Shown: positions 1 to 5,883, numbered from the stretch's first letter. The stretch is DNA of 5,883 bases from an uncultured Neisseriaceae bacterium (GCA_903891375.1 CAITEL010000026.1:1-5883), one strand, 5' to 3'. Numbers and translations are program-made. Notes: generated from the letters alone by a model not told the origin.

Positions 1-1041
1 AATCATAAAACTGATGATGTAATAGAGGATAGCCAACCGCTAGTTTTGGATGGCGTTGATAGTTTAGAACAAGCGTTAAACATAAATAATAAGTTAGAAA
101 AAGATATATTTAAACCAATAAAAACAAAAATAGCTCCAAATACTCAACTTCCTAAAGAAAATATAGAAATTGCGGTGGAAGATGAACTAGTAGAAGACTA
201 TCCATCAGATAGTTTAGAAGCAATTTTTGCAGATATTAAAAAACTCCCTTTTCCTTACAAAGAAGAAATTAATCCGACGTTAGATTATATTATTGATATT
301 GCGTTTGAAGAGCCAGTAAAAATTAAATTATTACCAGATATAACGCAATATACTCAAAAGCAATTTACAATATATATTTTGGATAAAAATAATAACTGGC
401 AAATTTTTGAGCGTGGTAACAAATACGTTGTTAAAGCCATGAAGTACGTAGTTCAATTAGTTGATAAAAATGGTATTGTGAGCCAAGCGCAAGTGTCGAA
501 TATTTATAATGAGTTGTTTAAATTTGTATTACAAAATATCGGGCATATCCAGCATTCTGATTATGATGCAAGTATTTATAAAATTCAGCAACAGATTAAA
601 TATTTACCAGATATGAAACTAGATCTTGAGTTATATTTTATTTTAAAAACTGCGACTGATTATACCAGTTTAGCTAATTTTTTTATGACAAGTGGCTTTA
701 CTGAAATTAGTGGTAAGTTTAATTATATGGTTAATGGGGTAACCGAGTTTATAATTGCAGATGAGTCGGGTGGGGCATTAGAAAAGGGAATCAATTATAA
801 ATATTTAAGAATCACCTCAAATTTACATTTTGTGCCAAAACCACAGCAGGTTGTTGAAGATATATTTGATTTGGCGGATAGATTCATGGCGCAATTTGAA
901 TCTCGAATTTTAACTACGAATAAACAAATATTTTCTGAACGTGAATATATTGCATTAGTGCGTTATATTAGTGGTTATGAAAATAATGCAAAGAAATTTG
1001 GAGTTGAGTTGGGTGGTGAATTAATCCGACGCTTATTTTAA
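1..1041 (+). CDS. zipA: ZipA-like FtsZ-binding cell division protein, 5'-truncated by the window edge
   Basis: The frame is open from base 1 (N-H-K-T-D-D-V at the edge), so the gene begins upstream; the TTG at 46 is not a credible start. The visible part is 346 residues, ending in TAA. Seen: an acidic, Pro/Lys-containing, low-complexity stretch (about residues 1-75), then a folded region opening with NPTLDYIIDI, and a second folded part from about residue 205 (LDLELYFIL) to the end, closing with GGELIRRLF. By family knowledge, ZipA is an inner-membrane protein with an N-terminal helix, a flexible linker and a C-terminal domain that binds the FtsZ tail at the division ring. The membrane helix would lie upstream of the window. 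The NP-hydrophobic-DY opening and the RLF ending resemble betaproteobacterial ZipA-type proteins. The call rests on resemblance from memory, as there is no catalytic motif to check. In betaproteobacteria I would expect ligA downstream; here potA follows after 34 bases. Confidence 0.7.
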   Translation, partial: NHKTDDVIEDSQPLVLDGVDSLEQALNINNKLEKDIFKPIKTKIAPNTQLPKENIEIAVEDELVEDYPSDSLEAIFADIKKLPFPYKEEINPTLDYIIDIAFEEPVKIKLLPDITQYTQKQFTIYILDKNNNWQIFERGNKYVVKAMKYVVQLVDKNGIVSQAQVSNIYNELFKFVLQNIGHIQHSDYDASIYKIQQQIKYLPDMKLDLELYFILKTATDYTSLANFFMTSGFTEISGKFNYMVNGVTEFIIADESGGALEKGINYKYLRITSNLHFVPKPQQVVEDIFDLADRFMAQFESRILTTNKQIFSEREYIALVRYISGYENNAKKFGVELGGELIRRLF

Positions 1042-1075
1042 ATAGTTATCAATTTTTTATAAAGTTTTTATACTT

Positions 1076-2167
1076 ATGGCAATTCTTGAGATTCAAAACG
1101 TAACCAAAGTTTTTGAAGATAATTTGGTGGTAGATAACATTAGCCTTAATATTAATCAAGGCGAGTTTTTTACATTGCTAGGACCATCTGGATGTGGTAA
1201 GACCACCTTGCTACGAATGATTGCTGGGTTTACTCGTCCAGATTCTGGAAAAATATTACTTGACGGGATTGATATAACTGATTTACCACCAGAAAAACGA
1301 CCATTGCATACAATATTTCAAAGTTACGCACTTTTTCCACATATGAGCGTTTTTGATAATGTTGCGTTTTCGTTAAAAATGGCTAAATGGGATAAATCTA
1401 AAATTGTATCACAGGTAGCAGAACTATTAGATGATGTTAAATTAACTAAATTTGCTAAACGTTATCCACATGAGTTATCAGGTGGTCAGCGACAACGTGT
1501 TGCAATAGCACGTGCTCTTGTGGATAGACCAAGATTACTCTTATTAGATGAGCCGTTATCGGCATTAGATGCTCGTTTGCGTGGGCATATGCATGTGGAG
1601 CTAGTAAAACTTCAAGAAGAAACAGGAGTTACATTTATTTATGTAACGCACGATCAAAGTGAGGCTTTAGCCTTGTCCAGCAGAATCGCAGTTATGAACT
1701 TAGGTAATGTTGAGCAATTAGACAAACCACAGGAGGTTTATTCTAAACCAAACACATATTTTGTGGCGGATTTTTTAGGTAAATGCAATTTATTACCAGC
1801 TAAAGTAATAGCAATAAAAGCTAACCGAATAACTTTATGTGTAGCTGATATTCTTGAGTTTGAATTAGAAATGGATTCATTAAATAATATAACTGTGGGC
1901 CAAAGTGGTTGGTATTCAATTCGACCTGAGAAGGTAAAGGCCAAAAGACGTGAGCCAGAAGATGCAGAGCTGTTTTTTGCGAAAGCTATTGTTCACGGGT
2001 ATTATTATTATGGTGAGGGGACGTTATATATTTTTATGTTAGAAAATGGAACTAAGGTTCAAGCAATGTTAGCTAATTATAAAACTGAACAGGCTAGCTT
2101 TTTTGAAGATAATGCCCAAGTCATGCTTTCTTTTGATCCACAAGCTGGCAGTTTTATAGCTAGATGA
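1076..2167 (+). CDS. potA: Polyamine-type ABC transporter ATP-binding subunit PotA
   Basis: Cytoplasmic ATPase that would drive import through the PotB-PotC channel. All nucleotide-binding motifs are present in order: Walker A GPSGCGKT at residues 36-43, Q-loop Gln82 in FQSYALFPH, signature LSGGQ at 134-138, Walker B LLLLDEP at 154-160, D-loop SALD at 162-165 and switch His192 (THD). The C-terminal third (about 235-363) is a TOBE-type regulatory domain with the usual SIRPEKV segment at 281-287. The length of 363 residues is close to E. coli PotA (about 378). The ATG at 1076 begins right before the conserved N-terminal strand, so the start is secure, although only a weak AAAG precedes it instead of a real Shine-Dalgarno site. 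The stop overlaps potB as ATGA, implying translational coupling. The PotA/CysA/MalK family shares these motifs; the adjacent potBCD genes fix the polyamine-type assignment. Confidence 0.95.
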   Translation: MAILEIQNVTKVFEDNLVVDNISLNINQGEFFTLLGPSGCGKTTLLRMIAGFTRPDSGKILLDGIDITDLPPEKRPLHTIFQSYALFPHMSVFDNVAFSLKMAKWDKSKIVSQVAELLDDVKLTKFAKRYPHELSGGQRQRVAIARALVDRPRLLLLDEPLSALDARLRGHMHVELVKLQEETGVTFIYVTHDQSEALALSSRIAVMNLGNVEQLDKPQEVYSKPNTYFVADFLGKCNLLPAKVIAIKANRITLCVADILEFELEMDSLNNITVGQSGWYSIRPEKVKAKRREPEDAELFFAKAIVHGYYYYGEGTLYIFMLENGTKVQAMLANYKTEQASFFEDNAQVMLSFDPQAGSFIAR

Positions 2168-3084
2168 GTATAAAAATGAATAAAAATATTAAACTATCAG
2201 AAAAAAAAGTATTATCAACACCGCCAATTATATACTTAACTATTTTATTTTTAATTCCAACTATTATTATGGTGTTTGTAGCATTTCGTGAACCTGGGAG
2301 TTATGGCGGAGTAGCACCACTTATAGAACATATTGGTAATACGAATAAAATCAATTTAACTTTAGATAATTTTAAATTTGCCTTTTCTAATTATTTTCTG
2401 TGGCAGTTGTGTATTCGTTCGTTATATTTTTCGGTGATAACTACTGTTTGTTGTTTAATAATTGGCTATCCATTAGCTATGCTTATTGCAAAAAGCCTTA
2501 AAAAATATCGTGATATATTGTTATTACTGGTTATAATACCTTTTTGGAGTTGTTTTTTAATTCGTATTTATGCGTGGATGATAATTCTAGGCCCTCAATC
2601 TGGGGTAAGCCACATTATTAATTATGTCATTGGTATAATGGGGTTTCAACCAGTAAATTTACTTTATTCATCTTTTGCCGTGGTTATATGTTTGGTGTAT
2701 ATCAATTTACCGTTTATGGTGTTGCCACTTTATGCTAATTTGGAAAAGCATAATGATGATGTGATTGAAGCCTCTCGTGATTTGGGGGCTACTCGGTTAC
2801 AATCGTTTTTAAAAATAACTATGCCACTGAGTCTGCCAGGTATTTTAGCTGGGAGTGCATTAGTTTTTATTCCGAGTATTGGTATGTTTGTGGTACCAGA
2901 GTTAGTGGGTAATAATTGTTCTTTAATGATTGGTAACTTAATTAAGCAACAGTTTTTACAAACAATGAATTGGCCATTAGGTAGTGTTACTGCAATTATT
3001 ATGACGTTACTAGTTTTAGGTATTTCGGCAATAGTTGCAATTTTAGCCCGTAGATCTGGAGCATTACAATATGCAAACAAGTAA
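2164..3084 (+). CDS. potB: Polyamine-type ABC transporter permease PotB
   Basis: Inner-membrane permease that pairs with PotC to form the translocation path. The 306 residues show about six hydrophobic segments (near 21-41, 83-108, 117-142, 165-190, 223-247 and 273-295). The cytoplasmic EAA loop that docks on the ATPase is at 202-225, beginning EASRDLGA and followed by TMPLSLPGI. A polar periplasmic stretch (about 42-78) between the first two helices fits PotB/PotH-type permeases. The start ATG overlaps the potA stop by 4 bases and has no Shine-Dalgarno site, so translation probably depends on termination of potA. Met5 at 2176 is an alternative start but also lacks a ribosome site. Order after potA and the larger first periplasmic loop separate it from PotC. 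Nothing suggests damage. Confidence 0.93.
   Translation: MSIKMNKNIKLSEKKVLSTPPIIYLTILFLIPTIIMVFVAFREPGSYGGVAPLIEHIGNTNKINLTLDNFKFAFSNYFLWQLCIRSLYFSVITTVCCLIIGYPLAMLIAKSLKKYRDILLLLVIIPFWSCFLIRIYAWMIILGPQSGVSHIINYVIGIMGFQPVNLLYSSFAVVICLVYINLPFMVLPLYANLEKHNDDVIEASRDLGATRLQSFLKITMPLSLPGILAGSALVFIPSIGMFVVPELVGNNCSLMIGNLIKQQFLQTMNWPLGSVTAIIMTLLVLGISAIVAILARRSGALQYANK
3058..3061 (+). promoter_or_regulatory. Ribosome binding site of potC inside potB
   Basis: GGAG lies nine bases before the potC ATG at 3071 and within the last codons of potB. It supports the start that overlaps potB by 14 bases and suggests partly independent initiation of potC. Confidence 0.6.
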
Positions 3085-3844
3085 AATTTCAAAAAGTATG
3101 CTTATTTGTGGGATTTCTGGTTTTTTGTTTTTATACATACCTTTAATTGTCGTAGTATTATTTTCGTTTAATGATTCACGAGTGAATGTTGGTTGGGTTG
3201 GCTTTACTTTAAAATGGTATAAAGTGTTATTTACGGATAAAGAATTAATTCAAGCTGCGGTCAACTCTCTAGGTATTGCATTTATTTCGAGTTTAATTTC
3301 AGTGGTATTAGGTACCTTGGCTGGAGTGTCATTACATAAATATAAAGTTCCATTATTATCTTCATTAATCATGGTGCCAGTGGCTGCTCCAGAATTATTG
3401 GTTGGCGTATCACTGTTACTCTTTTTTATTTTAATTAATTTTACTCTAGGGTTAGCTTCAATTGTTTTAGCCCATTCGGCATTTTGTATTAGTTTTGTAG
3501 CAATAGCTGTGAGAACCAGAATGCATGGTATGGATGATAGTATTTTAGATGCAGCTAGAGATTTAGGTGCAAGTCCATTTAAGACTTTTTTCTTAATACT
3601 TTTACCGACTATATTTCCAGGTGTGGTTGCTGGTGGACTGATGGCTTTTACCTTATCTATAGATGATTTTATTATTACATTTTTTACGGCTGGGCCAGGT
3701 TCAACCACTTTACCATTAGCCATTTATTCTATGCTAAAGATGGGAGTTACTCCTGAAATAAATGCAGTATCCACGGTTATTATTGTGTTTACTTTGGCAT
3801 TAACTACAATTGCATCGAAGATTTCTCCGCAATTGTTTAAGTAG
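3071..3844 (+). CDS. potC: Polyamine-type ABC transporter permease PotC
   Basis: Second inner-membrane permease of the importer, partner of PotB. The 257 residues are typical for PotC (E. coli about 264). There are about six membrane segments (near 10-33, 63-87, 97-119, 125-147, 178-205 and 230-250). The EAA loop begins DAARDLGA at 160-167 and ends LLPTIFPGV. The segment SIDDFIITFFTAGPG (196-210), followed by TLPLAIYSMLKMGV, is a strong family signature of PotC/PotI proteins. The ATG lies 14 bases inside the end of potB. GGAG at 3058-3061 sits nine bases upstream, giving this gene the clearest ribosome site in the operon and supporting the chosen start. The gene is intact. Confidence 0.95.
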   Translation: MQTSKISKSMLICGISGFLFLYIPLIVVVLFSFNDSRVNVGWVGFTLKWYKVLFTDKELIQAAVNSLGIAFISSLISVVLGTLAGVSLHKYKVPLLSSLIMVPVAAPELLVGVSLLLFFILINFTLGLASIVLAHSAFCISFVAIAVRTRMHGMDDSILDAARDLGASPFKTFFLILLPTIFPGVVAGGLMAFTLSIDDFIITFFTAGPGSTTLPLAIYSMLKMGVTPEINAVSTVIIVFTLALTTIASKISPQLFK

Positions 3845-3872
3845 AAATTATTTACTCTGGGATGCTTATTTG

Positions 3873-4943
3873 ATGAAAAAGTTCTGTGTGTTTACTATCT
3901 CTTTATGTTTATTTAAGTTAGCTATGGCTATTCCTGAGATGAACTTATTTATTGCGGTTAATTATTTAGCTGATTCAACAATAGTTGATTTTGAAAAGAA
4001 CTGCCAATGCCGATTATCTCAAACATTTTTTAACGACCCGAATGAGATGTTAGCCAAAGTTGTAGCTGGTGGTTCTGGTTATGATGTAATTGAGGCTACT
4101 AGTTATGCGGTAGAAGAGTTATCTAAGATGGGGAAGCTCCAAAAATTAGATAAGAATAAAATTAAGGGCATTAATAATATTGATGCAAAGTTTATGAACC
4201 CAATGTATGATAGAGGTAATCAATATTCGGTTCCATATGCTTATACTCCAGTATTTTTAGCGTATAATAAAGATATATTTAACAAATTAGGCATTGTACC
4301 TAATACGTGGGCGGTAATTTTTGAGCCCAAATATCTAAAAAAACTAAAAGGGCATATTACGGTATTTAGCTCCTCTCGTAATGTTTTTGCTGCGGCCTTA
4401 ATGTATTTGGGCAAGAATCCTAATTCGACGAATATTAAAGATTTGGATGAAGCACGTAATCTTATTGATAAAGCCTCAGGGTATTGGGCTAAATTTGATA
4501 CAGATAGTTATTATAGAGGCTTACTCCGTGGTGATATTTGGTTATCCATGAGTTACTCTATCGATATATATAAAACCCTACAAGATGCTAAGGCGTCACA
4601 TTCACCGATAAATATTGGGGTAATGATGCAAAAAGAGGGTAATATGTTTGAGATGGATAATTTAGTTATCCCTAAAAATGCACCTAATGTTCGATATGCT
4701 TATGATTTTATTAACACAATCCTCCAACCCAAAAACGCATATGCTTTAGCATCATCGACTGGTTCAAGTATTCCCAATAAGACTGCATTTTTATTACTAA
4801 CTCCAGAACTTAGAAATACAGAGTGGATATACCCGAGCGATATGTCTAAAAATTATACATTTACAGCGTATGACCCTAAAACTCGTATTTTAGTTAATGA
4901 AATGTGGACGGAAATTCAAATGCAGTGCCATCAAGTTAATTAA
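3873..4943 (+). CDS. potD: PotD/PotF-family periplasmic substrate-binding protein with an unusual ligand pocket
   Basis: Secreted solute-binding protein that would deliver the ligand to PotBC. I chose the ATG at 3873 because it gives a signal peptide: MKK, a hydrophobic core, and a likely cut after AMA (residue 19). A longer frame from a TTG at 3810 would hide this signal inside a 21-residue extension overlapping potC. A weak GGGA (3859-3862) precedes the ATG. The precursor is 356 residues, close to E. coli PotD (348). Family marks include YLADSTIVDFEK (31-42), YDVIEATSYAV (70-80), VPYAYTPVFLAYNK (120-133), LGIVPNTW (139-146), EMDNLVIPKNA (260-270) and IPN (300-302). By-eye comparison with remembered E. 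coli PotD shows most polyamine contacts replaced: W34 to Ala28, D168 to Ser167, E171 to Asn170, W229 to Tyr228, W255 to Glu260 and Y293 to Ser298. Tyr31, Tyr78 and Asp262 (D257) remain. The family is secure, the ligand is not. A CxC pair (Cys44, Cys46) and Cys352 could form disulfides. Confidence 0.85.
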   Translation: MKKFCVFTISLCLFKLAMAIPEMNLFIAVNYLADSTIVDFEKNCQCRLSQTFFNDPNEMLAKVVAGGSGYDVIEATSYAVEELSKMGKLQKLDKNKIKGINNIDAKFMNPMYDRGNQYSVPYAYTPVFLAYNKDIFNKLGIVPNTWAVIFEPKYLKKLKGHITVFSSSRNVFAAALMYLGKNPNSTNIKDLDEARNLIDKASGYWAKFDTDSYYRGLLRGDIWLSMSYSIDIYKTLQDAKASHSPINIGVMMQKEGNMFEMDNLVIPKNAPNVRYAYDFINTILQPKNAYALASSTGSSIPNKTAFLLLTPELRNTEWIYPSDMSKNYTFTAYDPKTRILVNEMWTEIQMQCHQVN

Positions 4944-4948
4944 TGTAA

Positions 4949-5027
4949 TTAGGCATCTAAATAATGACATGGTTGATGTCAGAATTTTACCATCAATTCG
5001 GTAAGTTATTAATTGTGAGATGCCTAA
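4949..5027. repeat. Long imperfect inverted repeat, possible potD transcription terminator
   Basis: The ends are perfect 10-base complements: TTAGGCATCT (4949-4958) and AGATGCCTAA (5018-5027). A second short stem, AATAA (4960-4964) with TTATT (5006-5010), continues inward. Inside are two small hairpins: GACAT/ATGTC (4966-4970 and 4976-4980, 5-base loop) and TTACC/GGTAA (4987-4991 and 5000-5004, 8-base loop). Alternatively TTGATG (4973-4978) pairs with CATCAA (4991-4996), giving one long stem. It starts six bases after the potD stop, so a role in ending or stabilising the pot transcript is plausible. However, the nearest T run (5039-5043) is 11 bases beyond the stem, which is poor for a classical intrinsic terminator. 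A small mobile palindromic element is the other reading. Confidence 0.5.
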
Positions 5028-5059
5028 CACATTGAATGTTTTTATTTGTTAAAAATTTA

Positions 5060-5089
5060 TCTACATACTATGTATTTTTCATGTATAAT
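5060..5089 (+). promoter_or_regulatory. Sigma-70-type promoter of the toxin-antitoxin operon
   Basis: A perfect -10 box TATAAT lies at 5084-5089, with a 4-of-6 match to the -35 box (TCTACA, 5060-5065) at 18-base spacing. Transcription would begin near 5096, giving a leader of about 34 bases before the antitoxin ATG. Both boxes overlap palindromes, consistent with a repressible promoter. Confidence 0.65.
5062..5074. promoter_or_regulatory. Palindrome 1, candidate antitoxin operator over the -35 region
   Basis: TACATA-C-TATGTA is a perfect 13-base palindrome with six-base arms and one central base. It overlaps the -35 box. Ribbon-helix-helix antitoxins of the RelB/DinJ family bind such short palindromes as dimers, so it is a likely autoregulatory site. 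The operator role is inferred. Confidence 0.5.
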
Positions 5090-5094
5090 ATACA
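5082..5094. promoter_or_regulatory. Palindrome 2, candidate antitoxin operator over the -10 box
   Basis: TGTATA-A-TATACA is a second perfect 13-base palindrome with the same arm and spacer lengths as palindrome 1. Its centre is 20 bases (about two helical turns) downstream, so both sites face the same side of the DNA. It contains the whole -10 hexamer, so a bound repressor would block polymerase. The operator role is inferred. Confidence 0.5.
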
Positions 5095-5096
5095 CA

Positions 5097-5108
5097 TATA
5101 AATTTATA
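5097..5108. repeat. Third short palindrome near the transcription start
   Basis: TATAAATTTATA is a perfect 12-base palindrome without a central base, three bases after palindrome 2. It is pure A/T, so it could arise by chance in this AT-rich DNA. Its spacing differs from the first pair. It may extend the operator region or mean nothing. Confidence 0.3.
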
Positions 5109-5114
5109 ATGATT

Positions 5115-5120
5115 AAAAGG
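5115..5120 (+). promoter_or_regulatory. Ribosome binding site of the antitoxin gene
   Basis: AAAAGG ends nine bases before the ATG at 5130 and supports that start. It is better than the sites in front of potA and potB, in line with strong antitoxin synthesis. Confidence 0.55.
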
Positions 5121-5129
5121 TAAAAGCAT

Positions 5130-5426
5130 ATGATTAATTCATCACACCCAAAAAAATCTCTTAAGAAATACAGTCAAGTGCATGTTAATATACCACACAA
5201 TATAAAAACAAATGCCGAACTTGTTTTAGAACAAATGGGTTTATCAATCACTGATGCTATACGATTGTTTCTTAATGAAGTAATATATATGAAAGAAATT
5301 CCCTTTCCAGTGCATTATTCAACGAATATCCCAAATAAAACAACGCAAGAAGCTATTGAAGATGTTGAGAACGGTAAAACCCATAAAATTTCAATGAATG
5401 AACTCGAACAATTATGGAACGAATAA
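5130..5426 (+). CDS. dinJ: RelB/DinJ-family antitoxin
   Basis: Antitoxin of a type II module: it binds and neutralises the downstream YafQ-like toxin and, as a ribbon-helix-helix dimer, represses its own promoter. The 98 residues show a Lys-rich N-terminal tail (1-13), a DNA-binding strand VHVNIP (17-22), a first helix (about 23-36), and the family signature MGLSITDAIRLFLNEV (36-51), comparable to MGLTISDLVRITLTKV in E. coli DinJ. IPFPV follows at 57-61 (LPFDL in DinJ). The acidic C-terminal half (71-98) would wrap the toxin. It is a little longer than E. coli DinJ (about 86), mainly through the N-terminal tail. The start is supported by AAAAGG and an upstream TATAAT promoter. The stop codon directly abuts the toxin ATG. 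Family assignment is secure; DNA binding to the listed palindromes is inferred. Confidence 0.9.
   Translation: MINSSHPKKSLKKYSQVHVNIPHNIKTNAELVLEQMGLSITDAIRLFLNEVIYMKEIPFPVHYSTNIPNKTTQEAIEDVENGKTHKISMNELEQLWNE
5416..5419 (+). promoter_or_regulatory. Ribosome binding site of the toxin gene inside the antitoxin gene
   Basis: GGAA lies seven bases before the toxin ATG at 5427, within the final antitoxin codons. It supports the toxin start and coupled translation, with the antitoxin made first. Confidence 0.45.
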
Positions 5427-5729
5427 ATGAGTAAAACCATTAAACAACAAGATGAAAAATATATATTAGAATTAGAGTATCACAATGAATTTAAGCGTGA
5501 TTTTAAACGAGTTCAATCTCAAGGTAAAAATAAACAAGATATATTTGATGTTATAAAATTATTAAGAAATAAAGAAAAACTCCCAATAAAATACAGAAAC
5601 CATTCATTATCAGGAAATTATAAAGGATATTTTGAATTACACATTTGGCCCGACTGGTTATTAATTTATAAAATATCAAAAACTGCTATAATATTAATTC
5701 GAACTGGAAGTCATGCAGAATTATTTTAA
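5427..5729 (+). CDS. yafQ: YafQ-family endoribonuclease toxin (RelE superfamily)
   Basis: mRNA interferase: E. coli YafQ cuts mRNA in the ribosomal A site and halts growth when free of DinJ. The 100-residue protein keeps the residues I recall as important in YafQ. His59 (NHSLSG) matches YafQ H50; His72 in ELHIWPDW matches H63; Asp76-Trp77 match D67-W68; Arg92 matches R83 and His96 (RTGSHAELF) matches H87. The terminal Phe100 matches F91. The motifs LSGNYKGY (61-68) and DWLLIYK (76-82) are also family hallmarks. It is about eight residues longer than E. coli YafQ at the N-terminus, with a polar MSKTIKQQDEK lead before the first strand; no later Met offers a shorter start. The ATG immediately follows the antitoxin TAA. 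No frameshift or lost catalytic residue is visible, so it is probably active. Confidence 0.93.
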   Translation: MSKTIKQQDEKYILELEYHNEFKRDFKRVQSQGKNKQDIFDVIKLLRNKEKLPIKYRNHSLSGNYKGYFELHIWPDWLLIYKISKTAIILIRTGSHAELF

Positions 5730-5883
5730 AAAAGTAATAGTCTTAACACTGACATGTAAAAATTAACTTGCAAAAATTCTTCCCTAAAATTCCAACTTCT
5801 CACTACATTATACTCGAAGTATTTAATTTTTAGATGCGAAATTTTGGACGTAAAGATACTTAAATAAAACATGACGACGTGTA
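5730..5883. other. Non-coding tail with no recognised gene
   Basis: I see no credible gene, tRNA or intrinsic terminator here. Short frames such as the one from ATG 5834 stop after nine codons. An ATG at 5873 runs off the window and cannot be judged. The only structure is a 13-base palindrome, ATACT-CGA-AGTAT (5810-5822). A TATAAT on the minus strand (5812 to 5807) overlaps it but has no convincing -35 box. Confidence 0.5.

Noticed and set aside
46..48. TTG as the start of the first gene
   Set aside because: The frame has no stop from base 1, no ribosome site precedes the TTG, and the preceding residues have the same acidic linker character. The gene most likely starts outside the window.
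1058..1074. Possible potA promoter (TATAAA at 1058 and TATACT at 1069)
   Set aside because: No -35 box stands at a proper distance, and the second box is so close to the ATG that transcription would start inside potA. Such hexamers are common in AT-rich DNA.
1738..1944. Minus-strand open frame of 68 codons
   Set aside because: It lies opposite the conserved C-terminal part of potA and its translation has no recognisable motif.
2730..3092. Minus-strand open frame of 120 codons
   Set aside because: It is antisense to the EAA loop and last helices of potB. The low-complexity translation is explained by the coding frame on the other strand.
3250..3723. Minus-strand open frame of 157 codons
   Set aside because: It lies fully opposite potC, whose protein is clearly conserved; there is no ribosome site or family resemblance.
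3810..3872. N-terminal extension of potD from a TTG start
   Set aside because: It overlaps potC by 35 bases, has no ribosome site, and would bury a well-formed signal peptide that begins at the ATG at 3873.
4949..5050. A riboswitch, tRNA or CRISPR repeat in the intergenic region
   Set aside because: There is no tRNA-like T-loop or anticodon arm, no repeated spacer pattern, and no riboswitch core that I recognise; only the inverted repeat is supported.
5807..5822. Minus-strand TATAAT and palindrome as an antisense promoter toward the toxin gene
   Set aside because: No convincing -35 box exists and no antisense RNA structure is visible, so an antisense RNA cannot be supported.

Overview
The window is AT-rich DNA (roughly one third G+C by eye) with all genes on the + strand. 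It looks like the chromosome of a Gram-negative proteobacterium. The best taxonomic clue is the first gene, whose C-terminal part, including the closing residues RRLF, resembles the betaproteobacterial type of the cell-division protein ZipA. An AT-rich betaproteobacterium is therefore my best guess, but the assignment is tentative.

Region 1 (1-1041) is the 3' part of a zipA-like gene that is cut by the window edge. Region 2 (1076-4943) is a complete, tightly packed polyamine-type ABC importer operon in the order potA-potB-potC-potD: ATPase, two inner-membrane permeases and a secreted substrate-binding protein. potA/potB overlap by 4 bases and potB/potC by 14; potD follows potC after 28 bases. 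No strong promoter precedes potA, so the operon may be read through from zipA. The transporter core is canonical, but the binding protein has lost most residues that hold spermidine in Escherichia coli PotD, so its ligand is in doubt.

Region 3 (4944-5129) is intergenic. It holds an imperfect inverted repeat of about 79 bases that can fold as a three-way structure. This is followed by a clear sigma-70-type promoter built into a set of short perfect palindromes.

Region 4 (5130-5729) is a type II toxin-antitoxin module of the RelB/DinJ-YafQ kind. The antitoxin stop codon abuts the toxin start codon. The toxin keeps every residue I associate with YafQ ribonuclease activity, so it looks intact. 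The antitoxin-toxin complex would be expected to repress its own promoter through the palindromes. Region 5 (5730-5883) shows no gene.

The window mixes ordinary housekeeping genes with a small accessory module. I see no wholly new multi-gene system. The two points most worth following are the altered ligand pocket of PotD and the palindrome array controlling the toxin-antitoxin genes.
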